From Sedimentisphaerales bacterium (GTDB taxonomy: Bacteria; Planctomycetota; Phycisphaerae; Sedimentisphaerales; SM23-30), in contig JANQJS010000038.1 of NCBI GenBank assembly GCA_028281535.1, forward strand, positions 124,001 to 188,000: a stretch of DNA of 64,000 nt, given 5' to 3'. The notes below the pieces were generated by a model. That model saw only the letters and a program-made list of their open reading frames with translations, was not told the DNA's origin and searched no databases. Positions 25,610-33,326 of this stretch are shown piece after piece. Position 1 is the stretch's first letter. The number at the start of each line of letters is the position of its first letter. A program made the translations under genes and the position numbers.

Positions 25610-28600
25610 TTATGGCAAGGTCAAGCATGGCCCTGAATTATCAGGTTGATTATTTAGTATGTCAGCTAGTTTTATTAAATCATTTAGGTCAATAATCCCA
25701 TCAGGCTTAAGTTCTTTAGAATCATTTGCTATATCTGCACAAGAAAGTTCTGGCGTGACAGGTGACATGCTGAAATTGGTTGGTGCTATTCTTAATAGAA
25801 TATAATTAATATCTTCCTCTGTAATGAGACCATCGGTATTTGGAACCATTTGTTTGTTGGCAACATCACCAAAGCACTCACATTCTGTTGGTGTTCTTCC
25901 AGCGGTATAAAGGGTTAATATTTCTGTGTTGGATAAGGCGCGGCCATATAGTCTAACATCATCTATCATTCCTTCAAAATGTTGGTCCCGCGTGGCTGAA
26001 TAGTTTCCGATTTCTACATTTGCAGCACTAGCTGTATCAATAGCAAATGAGTCACCTGGAATGATGGAATTTGTACTGTAGTATTCTATTTTTGTTGGAT
26101 GGCCATCAATGAATAATTTGATATCTTGTAATGTGGCTGAATCGTTTTTGTCTTCAAATTTATCAAAAGTGACTGCGACATGATGCCATTGATTATCACG
26201 TAGATCATTTTGAGTATCTATGACAAACGTATTAAGGATTTGTAATTTGAGTGAGCCAGGGTGCAATTCATTTGAAATACGCAGCCGCCAGTTTTGTTTA
26301 TTTAGCGTTTTGCTCCCCCAGGAAATTATATCTCCCCCCTTACTTGCTGTGTCGATTTTAATCCATGTTGCACAGCTTCTTGCTTTGGAAGAAATAACGC
26401 CTCTATAATTGTTTACTTCTATATAATCGTTGATTCCATCAAAAGACATTGCGCCATTTATTATACCGTCTTTTATGAAAGCTTGAAATGCGTCTGTGAC
26501 ACCTTGAATAGTGCCATGATGATGATTAAAACTGTTTGTAGCAATTTGGTTTTTTAGATTGTCAAATGTCCATAAATTGTCATAGTTTGCAAGGGAAACA
26601 GCTTTGATTTTTGCGTTTTTAGATTTGAATGTGACTTCGCCATTAATTACAGTCGAATCCCATTCTTCCAAAGTTATTGAGTCTGAAGAACTCAGTGAGA
26701 TATCTTTATTAATGTTAAGATTTTCCGTATAGACTCCCGGATGTATAACAATTGTGTCTTTGGTGGACGATTCATTAATCGCTTGCTGTATGCTATTATT
26801 TTTTAATCTTTTCCTTTTGTTATCCCAACCGGTATACCAGACGTCGTCTTTTTCATTTTTGGTACCTTTGTTGTTGACAATGCCTTGTGGGATTTCAGCG
26901 TTAACATATTTAAGCCAGTTGTATAACGTGTTTTTCATGGTTGTTGCTTTGCGTGGCATTTGGTCAATTAAGTTATGATTTTCGTAAATCTGACCATAAT
27001 TGTTTGGGTAATCTCTCTTGTTCGTATAAGCTTTATATACTGAATTCAAATCTTTATATTTTTTGATTAATTGAACAGGGTCAAACAGTTCATATAACTG
27101 ATATTGATAAAGATTGCCACATGGTGTACCACCACTACTAGTTTTAATGTCTGATAGAACGCTATCGGTCTCATACAATTTCATGAATTTGTAGCCGTTT
27201 TGTATGATGAGACTGTAAGGGGCAAGGACAAAGTAATGTGGTGAATGTATGAATATGGCACCATCATCACTTTTAGTCTCAGGGTCATTTATGCGAAGAA
27301 AATCAGAGGCATCATTGTCAAGAAGAGGTACGATGCTTTCCCCATCGATATCCTTATGTTTTGTCTTATTGCCAGCTAGTTCAAGAATGGTTGGAAAAAT
27401 ATCTGTTCCCACAATAGATTCTTTACATGTACTGTTGTGAGCGACAAGAGATTCATTGTTGGAATAGACAATGAAAGGTACACGTATTCCCCCTTCAAAT
27501 GCATAAGATTTTTGGTGTCGCAGTGGCGCATTAGATGTCCACATTTTTTTTCCCAATTCGGATTTACTCATGCCACCATTGTCGGATGTGAAAATGATAA
27601 TCGTGTTATTTGAAATATTATGATGCTCTAAACGTGCCATTATATAACCAAGGCTATTGTCTACAGATTTTGTCATTGCAGCATAATCAGGAGATTGGTG
27701 AATATTTTCAATTTTATTTCCATTATTTTTAAAGTAGTTGACATCTTGCTTTTTAGCTTGAATAGGTGAATGGACACCATAATGTGCCATGTATAAGAAA
27801 AATGGTTTTTTGCCTGGGTTCACATCAGAGTTTTGTGACATATCTATAAATTCTAATGCCCTGTGTGATAATGCATCGGTAAGATATGTTTTTTCAATGA
27901 ATTTGGTGATGCCATTGAAATTATAATCTGAATTATTATGAATCCATTCAGGATAATTTGCTGCAGGGTTTTCAAGATTTGGATAAATGGGTTTCCCGTA
28001 TAGTTGATGTTCGTCCCAGTTATTCAGGTTCCAATTTTTTTTACAACCGAGTTGGCCTTTAATACAGTTACCGTTTCGCCAATAATTGCGCCTTATTAAT
28101 CCATCTAACGTTCCACCAATTAGGTAGTCAAACCCAAGGGATGCGCCATCGTGGACGTGTAATTTACCAATCGAGCATTTTAAATACTCTTCTCCTAAAG
28201 CATCTGCTATCGTTGTTTCCTCTGAGGGTAAAAGTTGCCATGTTTGCCAGTCTGGTTCTGTGAAATGTTGTATCGGTAGGGATTTTTTGCGTTCTGCTTG
28301 ATTATATGTATTTGGGTTTAACGTTATCCCCAATCTTGCCGGGTATTTTCCTGTTAGAATCGAAGCTCTTGATGGTCCACAAAAAGGATAAGCGGAATAG
28401 GCATTGGTGAACCTCATGCCTTTTTGCCTCAGTTTAGCGATATTTGGTGTTTCATAGTAGGTGCTATCAAATAATTCCGCATCTGTAGGGCTGACTCTTT
28501 TTCCATTTACAAGTTTATATTTAGTCGGGTCGTCAGGATTTAATTCATGGCAACTAATTCCAGTCCAGCCCATATCATCAACAAGAAAAACAATGATATT

Positions 28601-28720
28601 AGGTGTTGAGGGGTGTTGTGCATGAATTTTTGCTGCTGCTGATAATAATAGAAACGCAAAAATGATATTTATCATCTTATTTTTATAGATGTACTTATCT
28701 GAATATGGATAGCCTAGCAT
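25610..28720 (-). CDS. Secreted sulfatase with beta-helix fragment, LamG domain and dockerin-like C-terminus
   Basis: 1036 residues. The hydrophobic signal lies at about 16-34 (ends AKIHAQ). AAGGTG five bases before the ATG at 28720 supports the longer start over Met16. The type I sulfatase core (about 38-620) has the metal Asp pair in FLVDDMGW (about 46-53) and the formylglycine motif CGPSR with Cys114, so it needs a maturase encoded elsewhere. Other sulfatase blocks are GKLHVHDGA, MAHYGVHSPI and FTSDNGG. Residues about 650-710 match the opening of the beta-helix module seen in the FG-GAP proteins (HPGVYTENLNI). A LamG-like domain follows (FDGINDYIEV, WIKIDTA, GMIDDVRLYGRAL; about 715-920), then two EF-hand/dockerin-like loops (NTDGLITEEDINYIL, KPDGIIDLNDLIKL). 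The likely target is a sulfated polysaccharide. Confidence 0.92.
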   Translation of the reverse strand: MLGYPYSDKYIYKNKMINIIFAFLLLSAAAKIHAQHPSTPNIIVFLVDDMGWTGISCHELNPDDPTKYKLVNGKRVSPTDAELFDSTYYETPNIAKLRQKGMRFTNAYSAYPFCGPSRASILTGKYPARLGITLNPNTYNQAERKKSLPIQHFTEPDWQTWQLLPSEETTIADALGEEYLKCSIGKLHVHDGASLGFDYLIGGTLDGLIRRNYWRNGNCIKGQLGCKKNWNLNNWDEHQLYGKPIYPNLENPAANYPEWIHNNSDYNFNGITKFIEKTYLTDALSHRALEFIDMSQNSDVNPGKKPFFLYMAHYGVHSPIQAKKQDVNYFKNNGNKIENIHQSPDYAAMTKSVDNSLGYIMARLEHHNISNNTIIIFTSDNGGMSKSELGKKMWTSNAPLRHQKSYAFEGGIRVPFIVYSNNESLVAHNSTCKESIVGTDIFPTILELAGNKTKHKDIDGESIVPLLDNDASDFLRINDPETKSDDGAIFIHSPHYFVLAPYSLIIQNGYKFMKLYETDSVLSDIKTSSGGTPCGNLYQYQLYELFDPVQLIKKYKDLNSVYKAYTNKRDYPNNYGQIYENHNLIDQMPRKATTMKNTLYNWLKYVNAEIPQGIVNNKGTKNEKDDVWYTGWDNKRKRLKNNSIQQAINESSTKDTIVIHPGVYTENLNINKDISLSSSDSITLEEWDSTVINGEVTFKSKNAKIKAVSLANYDNLWTFDNLKNQIATNSFNHHHGTIQGVTDAFQAFIKDGIINGAMSFDGINDYIEVNNYRGVISSKARSCATWIKIDTASKGGDIISWGSKTLNKQNWRLRISNELHPGSLKLQILNTFVIDTQNDLRDNQWHHVAVTFDKFEDKNDSATLQDIKLFIDGHPTKIEYYSTNSIIPGDSFAIDTASAANVEIGNYSATRDQHFEGMIDDVRLYGRALSNTEILTLYTAGRTPTECECFGDVANKQMVPNTDGLITEEDINYILLRIAPTNFSMSPVTPELSCADIANDSKELKPDGIIDLNDLIKLADILNNQPDNSGPCLTLP

Positions 28721-29205
28721 GATGGCACCTTAGTGATAATCGTTAAGCGAAATTTTAATTAGTATAATATGATAGGGTAAAAATTATAGTTCATACGATC
28801 AAATATGCGTTTTGAAAATTACACGTTCTTATAATAATTGTGAAATTGTCACGTCGGGATGGATATAATTATGCCTTACCAATTATCTCTGAAACTTGAT
28901 GTAATAAATATATCTTATTATAAATGCCTATGTTATGTCAAGGCTATTCATGTGATAGATGGTGGTTGGTACAGGGGGTGTTGTTGGGTGTCTTATTGTG
29001 CTACGTTTGTGAAAGCTAACTCTGTTCATGATGAAGGAATCATCATGGATTCACGCAGTAATTTCAGGGAAGTTTACTATAACGTCAAAAGCAGATAGTT
29101 TGGAGTTAAGATTAATGAAGTTATTGGTAATAACACGTGAGCCACATGATTTAGGTTAGCGTTTTTGAAACTTTAACTATCTATAAATCAGGTGTGAAAA
29201 TAATT

Positions 29206-29237
29206 TCTCAAACTGTAAAGAATATTTCATGTTGAGA
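29206..29237. promoter_or_regulatory. Inverted repeat, possible activator site (distal)
   Basis: TCTCAA (29206-29211) and TTGAGA (29232-29237) form an inverted repeat about 230-260 bp upstream of the predicted sigma-54 start. This is where enhancer-binding proteins commonly bind. Related half-sites recur at 29288-29339. Confidence 0.4.
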
Positions 29238-29255
29238 TTTTCTGCAGATTTTTAG

Positions 29256-29273
29256 ACAAAAGAGCTCTTTTGT
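29256..29273. promoter_or_regulatory. Perfect 18-bp palindrome, possible activator site
   Basis: ACAAAAGAGCTCTTTTGT is its own reverse complement over all 18 bases. It lies about 190-208 bp upstream of the predicted sigma-54 transcript start and is not near any gene end, so a dimeric regulator site is more likely than a terminator. Confidence 0.5.
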
Positions 29274-29287
29274 GGTTATTGAAAGCG

Positions 29288-29339
29288 GTTGAGTAGAGTT
29301 GTGGGAAAAATATTTCTCAACTAATAAAGATCTGTTGAA
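29288..29339. promoter_or_regulatory. Repeated GTTGAG/CTCAAC half-sites, possible activator sites (proximal)
   Basis: GTTGAG (29288-29293), CTCAAC (29316-29321) and GTTGAA (29334-29339) repeat the words of the distal site. The block AAATATTTCTCAACTAATAA resembles the distal AAATAATTTCTCAAACTGTA, as a diverged direct repeat would. The position, about 125-175 bp upstream of the start, fits an NtrC-type activator. Confidence 0.4.
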
Positions 29340-29437
29340 GTAATACTATAGATGTGTTTTGCCTGCGAGTTTTGTAAGTGTTTGATATATATGGTGATAC
29401 AAGTAAATAAAAAATGTTTTAAAAAGTGTGTTTCTTT

Positions 29438-29452
29438 TGGCACGCCCGTTGC
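29438..29452 (+). promoter_or_regulatory. Near-perfect sigma-54 (RpoN) promoter
   Basis: TGGCACGCCCGTTGC matches the -24/-12 consensus TGGCACG-N4-TTGC at every defined base, with the invariant GG at 29439-29440 and GC at 29451-29452. The predicted start is near 29464, 35 bases before the small gene at 29499. It requires RpoN and an AAA+ activator encoded elsewhere. Confidence 0.85.
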
Positions 29453-29498
29453 TTAATAGTAATACCGTGTGGTTAAAAAATTTAGGAGACTCAGGAAA

Positions 29499-29759
29499 AT
29501 GTATTGTACGAATTTAGGGACTGGGACGCAAGTTCGTTTCAGACTCGGTAATGTAGTATGTCCGGATACGGATCAGCTATTTAACAATATAATAAATGAT
29601 TTTGAACTGGATGGTAAAATTGTATACTTCAGCGATTCAGGAGAGGCAAAAGATTATTATGCGATCGTTGAAGTGAAAGGTGTTACGATGCCTTTGGTTA
29701 TACCAGTACAACAGTTAGAAATTGGAATGGAGAAAATGACGGATTTAAAACATCCGTAA
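29499..29759 (+). CDS. Small hypothetical protein under sigma-54 control
   Basis: I chose the ATG at 29499 (86 residues) because CAGGAAA and AGGAGA precede it directly; an upstream in-frame GTG at 29469 would add ten basic residues. The sequence is strand-rich (GTQVRFRLGNVVCPDTDQLF, then GKIVYFSDSGEAKDYYAIVE and PLVIPVQQLEIG), like a small single-domain beta barrel. There is no signal peptide or membrane segment, so it is cytoplasmic. The two cysteines (C3, C22 of the chosen form) do not form an obvious metal site. I cannot assign a family. It has its own sigma-54 promoter and strong terminator, so it is a dedicated regulated transcript. Its neighbours are a sulfatase and a PEP-CTERM protein. 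Confidence 0.75.
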   Translation: MYCTNLGTGTQVRFRLGNVVCPDTDQLFNNIINDFELDGKIVYFSDSGEAKDYYAIVEVKGVTMPLVIPVQQLEIGMEKMTDLKHP

Positions 29760-29792
29760 TACATAAGCTTTTTATTTGCTCTCTCTCTCCCT

Positions 29793-29844
29793 CCCAGGTC
29801 GGTTGATTCACCTTGCTTTGAATTCAACCGCCTGGGTATTTTTT
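29793..29844 (+). terminator. Strong intrinsic terminator
   Basis: CCCAGG (29793-29798) pairs with CCTGGG (29831-29836). After a one-base bulge, CGGTTGA (29800-29806) pairs with TCAACCG (29824-29830), and an inner TTCA/TGAA extends the stem. TATTTTTTT follows. It ends the small sigma-54-driven transcript. Confidence 0.85.
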
Positions 29845-29951
29845 TAGCTAGAGATTGCATAAAGTAAATAACATCATTTTCTGTTGTCATTTATGTCGTA
29901 ACGTTTTTAAAAATTTGATTACAAATAAACATTATGGGGTTCAAATACATA

Positions 29952-30245
29952 ATGAATAGATTGAAATACTGCTTTATGATCGTTCTTGCTTTTGTAGCAT
30001 TACCGCATATAGATAATACAGCAACCTATGGCGATATGCAGCAAGCAAGGATTGCTGGTGTCAGTTTAGGAACTGATTCGCAAGTATTTGGCGGTTCTTT
30101 ATCAAAAGAGCCTCAAGTTTTACGTGCTGGATTTGTATACCCTCATTTTTCAACTATTCTTCTATTGTCGGTGGCATCTGTAGGAGCTATCATTTTTCGT
30201 CGTCGATTGACTGTGAAAAATGTTTTTAGTTATGTGAGGCGTTAG
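29952..30245 (+). CDS. Small exported or membrane protein of unknown function
   Basis: Read from the ATG at 29952 it has 97 residues; an ATG at 29934 would add six. A signal-like hydrophobic stretch (about 6-17) and a second one near the C-terminus (about 68-85, STILLLSVASVGAIIF) followed by RRR flank a short polar middle. The C-terminal helix plus basic end resembles a PEP-CTERM or LPXTG-like sorting end, but the PEP triplet is absent. The next gene (30282) encodes a clear PEP-CTERM protein 36 bp on, so the two may be functionally linked. No family is recognised. Confidence 0.6.
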   Translation: MNRLKYCFMIVLAFVALPHIDNTATYGDMQQARIAGVSLGTDSQVFGGSLSKEPQVLRAGFVYPHFSTILLLSVASVGAIIFRRRLTVKNVFSYVRR

Positions 30246-30281
30246 CCGATAATTCATGTAGATACTGAAGGGAAAATCTAT

Positions 30282-31088
30282 ATGAATCTTTTAAAAAACG
30301 ATCGTCAATCATTTCAACTTATTATTTTATATATTCTCCTAATCTGCAGCGATCTGGCTCAAGCGGCATTGTCAGATACTTTTCAAGATAATACCCCCCT
30401 GCCTCACTGGCAAATCATTGAAGATAATGGTTCACAATTAGGTATATCTGAGTCAAATCAACACGTTGAAATTATCAGCACCGGTGCAAGTAGCCCAATT
30501 GATGATGCTCTATTTCTGAGCAATGGCCCTGCGGGATTTACATTATCAACCAATGCTGATTTTAAATTCGAGATAGAACTTACGCTTTTGGCCTTCAATT
30601 CTGTAGGTGGGTTTGGCGACTCATTGGCCTTTGTTTTAGGGGTTGGTGAAGATCTTGATGGGCAAAATTCTGCTGCGATTGGTTTTGCGTTAGGTAATAC
30701 TGGCTTGGGAACATCAATGAATTTTGTTAGTTCATTTCGTGTGTCTGATACGCCAACAGTGTCAAATCTGTTGGAGGTTGCAGATCCATGGTCCGCTTCT
30801 AGTTTGAAGATGATGGTTGAGTATGATCAATCGCTTGACCATTTAACTTTGATTGTGCCTGAACTGGCCATTAGTGACACGTTAAACGGGCTTGTATTGG
30901 GCCAATGGAATGCTTCAGAATTAATGGTTTCTTTTGGTGCTCGCGGATCCGGATTCGCACTTGCCTCTGGCGATGCTGTATTTGATAATTTTAACATTTT
31001 ATTTGGAAATATTATACCAGAGCCAGCGACCATTTCATTGATAGGCTTGGGGGCTTTCGTTATGGTGAGACGTCGAACCGTTTGTTGA
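30282..31088 (+). CDS. PEP-CTERM sorting domain protein with lectin-like fold
   Basis: 268 residues. The N-terminal signal ends near residue 28 (DLAQAAL). The middle is strand-rich with a concanavalin/L-type-lectin-like rhythm (FKFEIELTLLAFNSVGG, LAFVLGVGEDLDG, AAIGFALG). The last 24 residues are a typical PEP-CTERM tail: PEPATISLIG, a hydrophobic helix, then RRR. Such tails are recognised by an exosortase (EpsH/XrtA), which must be encoded elsewhere. The protein is thus surface-displayed or incorporated in an exopolysaccharide matrix. AAGGGA precedes the ATG. Binding of a sugar is plausible but inferred. Confidence 0.85.
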   Translation: MNLLKNDRQSFQLIILYILLICSDLAQAALSDTFQDNTPLPHWQIIEDNGSQLGISESNQHVEIISTGASSPIDDALFLSNGPAGFTLSTNADFKFEIELTLLAFNSVGGFGDSLAFVLGVGEDLDGQNSAAIGFALGNTGLGTSMNFVSSFRVSDTPTVSNLLEVADPWSASSLKMMVEYDQSLDHLTLIVPELAISDTLNGLVLGQWNASELMVSFGARGSGFALASGDAVFDNFNILFGNIIPEPATISLIGLGAFVMVRRRTVC

Positions 31089-31114
31089 ATTAAGTTCGTC
31101 AAGTAAATAGTAAT

Positions 31115-31146
31115 CACACCGGACAGAACAGGTCCTGCCCGATGTG
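31115..31146. other. Imperfect hairpin between convergent genes, possible bidirectional terminator
   Basis: CACA-CGG-CAG pairs with CTG-CCG-TGTG, giving ten pairs interrupted by two single mismatches, around an 8-base loop. It sits midway between the PEP-CTERM gene and sodN, which converge. No strong T-run flanks it on either side. Confidence 0.35.
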
Positions 31147-31163
31147 AAGATGGCAATTCTTAG

Positions 31164-31643
31164 TTAGTAATGTGACCCCAGGGCGTCTATGGCACTTTTT
31201 AATGCCACGACGTAGGCGAGATCTGTATTTTGCTTGGTTTTCATCGCAGCAGACATGACGGCATGGTGGTCAGCTAATTTGCTCAAGTAGGTATCATATC
31301 CTTCTGAATCTTTTGCAACGGGTTTGATTTTTTGTGTTAGAAAATACTCTGCAACCACTGTAATGACATTTGATGCATGCTGCTCCTTGGCATGAATCCA
31401 TCGTGTTACTTGGTTGATAGATTTTGCATCATGTTTGCCACCTAATTCATTGATTAGTTTCATGGCTTTTTCAATGGTTGCAGCATCTTCTTTTAATCCG
31501 TTGATGCGGGCAGGATCATCGTAAATACCGCAGGGAACCTGACAATGGGCATCTGCAACGTTTGCGTCATTAGCAGATAAAAACATAATCCCAAGAGCGG
31601 TCAAAAGGCACATTGAAATGGTTGTAATAACGGAATTTTTCAT
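31164..31643 (-). CDS. sodN: Nickel superoxide dismutase with Sec signal peptide
   Basis: The protein disproportionates superoxide using a Ni centre bound by the N-terminal hook. It has 159 residues. The first 32 form a signal peptide ending ...VADA; residues 33-41 are HCQVPCGIY, the Ni-hook HCxxPCGxY with Cys34 and Cys38 as thiolate ligands and His33 as the required free N-terminus. The A-D-A/H boundary is an AxA-type signal peptidase site, so export cleavage would itself expose His33. The four-helix body (ITVVAEYFLTQKIKPV...HAVMSAAMKTKQ) fits the family. GGAG lies 7 bases before the ATG. It is divergent from bcp, another oxidative-stress gene; a TTGACA on the minus strand at 31725-31730 may be its -35. 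No separate SodX-type maturation protease gene is beside it. Confidence 0.95.
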   Translation of the reverse strand: MKNSVITTISMCLLTALGIMFLSANDANVADAHCQVPCGIYDDPARINGLKEDAATIEKAMKLINELGGKHDAKSINQVTRWIHAKEQHASNVITVVAEYFLTQKIKPVAKDSEGYDTYLSKLADHHAVMSAAMKTKQNTDLAYVVALKSAIDALGSHY

Positions 31644-31793
31644 TCTATTTCTCCTAACAGATTAATTGTATTCGTTAATAATTATTAAAGACACTGTAAA
31701 AGAAGTACCTTGCTACTGATTAGGTGTCAAGTCTTTTTAGGTGGACACTTTCCTCGATTGTTTTTCCGAAATTACGCTCGAACAAAAAAAATC

Positions 31794-31822
31794 TTGTCCC
31801 GTATTTTTATATGCACTATAAA
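31794..31822 (+). promoter_or_regulatory. Sigma-70-like promoter for bcp
   Basis: TTGTCC (31794-31799) and TATAAA (31817-31822) are 17 bp apart; the predicted start is near 31829, 23 bases before the ATG. Upstream, GTGTC/GACAC (31724-31748) with two AGGTG words might be a shared operator for the divergent sodN and bcp genes. Confidence 0.45.
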
Positions 31823-31851
31823 GCTATAAACAAATGAAAGGAAACTAATTC

Positions 31852-32328
31852 ATGGCTGAATCAAAAATTGAAATCGGTAAAAAACCACCAGCATTTACCT
31901 TAGTTAATCAAGACAACGAGAAAGTTAAATTGTCAGATTATACAGGACAATGGTTAGTGTTATATTTCTATCCGAAAGATGATACGCCGGGTTGCACTAC
32001 GCAGGCGTGTGAATTTACCGCGGGAATCAAAAAATTCGAAAAATTGTCAGCAACAGTTTTGGGAATTAGTCCAGATAGCCCAGAAGATCATCAAAAATTT
32101 ATCAAAAAACATCATCTCAAAGTGGATTTACTTTGCGATCCTAGCCATAAGACCATGGAAAAATATGGTGCCTGGGGCGAAAAAAACATGTATGGTAAAA
32201 TTTCTGTCGGTGTGATTCGTTCAACTGTACTTGTTGGACCAGACGGCAAAGTTGCCCATCATTGGAAACGCGCTAAATCTGCAGGACACGCTGAATCGGT
32301 ACAGAAGAAGATCTCTGAATTACAGTAA
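31852..32328 (+). CDS. bcp: Thiol peroxidase Bcp/PrxQ (peroxiredoxin)
   Basis: A 158-residue peroxiredoxin that reduces hydrogen peroxide and organic peroxides with thioredoxin. The peroxidatic Cys48 and resolving Cys53 are in PKDDTPGCTTQACEFT, the CxxxxC arrangement of the PrxQ/Bcp class. Arg and Pro of the active site are present further on (GVIRSTVLVGPDG, about 121-133). AAGGAAA precedes the ATG. It is divergent from sodN; together they would remove superoxide (periplasm or exterior) and peroxide (cytoplasm). Confidence 0.95.
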   Translation: MAESKIEIGKKPPAFTLVNQDNEKVKLSDYTGQWLVLYFYPKDDTPGCTTQACEFTAGIKKFEKLSATVLGISPDSPEDHQKFIKKHHLKVDLLCDPSHKTMEKYGAWGEKNMYGKISVGVIRSTVLVGPDGKVAHHWKRAKSAGHAESVQKKISELQ

Positions 32329-32385
32329 CCCCTTCTGCAGCCCCTATCCTCTTTTCTGAAAAAGGTTTATGTCTTAAAAATAGTG

Positions 32386-32414
32386 TTGATCCCATTATTA
32401 AATCCTTTTATAAT
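32386..32414 (+). promoter_or_regulatory. Sigma-70-like promoter for the arg operon
   Basis: TTGATC (32386-32391) and TATAAT (32409-32414) are separated by 17 bp. The predicted start near 32421 leaves a leader of only about 24 bases that contains GGAG. Confidence 0.55.
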
Positions 32415-32444
32415 GGACGATTCGCTATTTATGGAGACAGCCCT

Positions 32445-33323
32445 TTGGACGAAGCTATTACAAAATCTCGGGCCTTGATTGAGGCACTCAGTTACATTCG
32501 ACAATTTAAAAACCGAATTGTGGTTGTTAAATTGGGTGGATCGCTTATGGAAACCGATCACACGCAAAAGGAACTATTGCGTGATGTGGCTTTCATGGCG
32601 ACCGTTGGCATTCAACCTATTTTAGTCCATGGCGGTGGTAAAAGTATCAGTGCAGAAATGGCTAAAGCAGGAATCGAGCCGCAATTTATCCAGGGCTTTC
32701 GTTATACAGATGAGCAAACTCTAACGATTGCTGAACATGTCTTAGTAAATCAAATTAATAAAACCATTGTTGAGACATTGAATGACTTAGGATGCCAAGC
32801 GATGGGCCTGCATTCATTAAGCAGTTGTATTCTTTTTGCTGAACAAACACGACTTGATACCGAAGATGGTCGTAAATTAGATATTGGTTTGGTGGGAAAA
32901 ATTAATGAAGTGAATGGTGAGCTTTTAAATGTGTTATGCAAAGCTGGAACTATTCCAGTGGTTGCTCCTATTGCTCGAGATCGAGCCGGTGGAAAATTAA
33001 ATGTGAATGCAGATACTGCCGCAGGACAAATTGCCGCAGCGGTCAAGGCAGATAAACTTGTAATGATGAGCGATACACATGGTATTATGGCTGACCAGAA
33101 CGACCCTGATTCACATATCTCGAAGCTAAACGAGATGGAAGTTCAAAAGCACATTGATGAAGGCGTTATTACTGGCGGTATGCTTCCGAAAGTGAATGCC
33201 TGTTTGGGAGCACTTCAGGGAGGCGTTGGTCGAACTCATATTATTGATGGTAGTTTTATGCATTCACTCCTATTGGAAATTTATACAGACAAAGGCATTG
33301 GCACCTTAATTACTAAAGAATAA
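32445..33323 (+). CDS. argB: Acetylglutamate kinase
   Basis: It phosphorylates N-acetylglutamate, the second step of arginine synthesis. The start is a TTG: GGAG lies 8 bases ahead, and no in-frame ATG exists between the promoter and it. The amino-acid kinase fold shows VVVKLGGS (about 25-32), VHGGGKSIS (about 65-73) and the RDRAGGKLNVNADTAAGQIA block (about 184-203). The N-terminal helix (ALIEALSYIRQF) is the feature of arginine-inhibited, hexameric enzymes; feedback control by arginine is therefore likely. It is followed after 3 bp by argD. Confidence 0.95.
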   Translation: MDEAITKSRALIEALSYIRQFKNRIVVVKLGGSLMETDHTQKELLRDVAFMATVGIQPILVHGGGKSISAEMAKAGIEPQFIQGFRYTDEQTLTIAEHVLVNQINKTIVETLNDLGCQAMGLHSLSSCILFAEQTRLDTEDGRKLDIGLVGKINEVNGELLNVLCKAGTIPVVAPIARDRAGGKLNVNADTAAGQIAAAVKADKLVMMSDTHGIMADQNDPDSHISKLNEMEVQKHIDEGVITGGMLPKVNACLGALQGGVGRTHIIDGSFMHSLLLEIYTDKGIGTLITKE

Positions 33324-33326
33324 ATT

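Larger units (their letters stand above)
28721..29437. other. Long regulatory intergenic region upstream of the sigma-54 unit
   Basis: About 700 bp with no convincing gene. A 79-codon frame at 28859-29098 has poor composition and no ribosome binding site. The stretch holds an inverted repeat CATGATG/CATCATG (29027-29047) and, nearer the sigma-54 promoter, a perfect palindrome and several TTGAG/CTCAA elements, listed separately. The left part must also contain the promoter of the minus-strand sulfatase. Confidence 0.55.

Noticed and set aside
28859-29098. A 79-codon plus-strand frame in the long region before the sigma-54 promoter.
   Set aside because: No ribosome binding site, odd Cys/Trp/Tyr-rich composition unlike neighbours, and it covers a region with inverted repeats; treated as non-coding.
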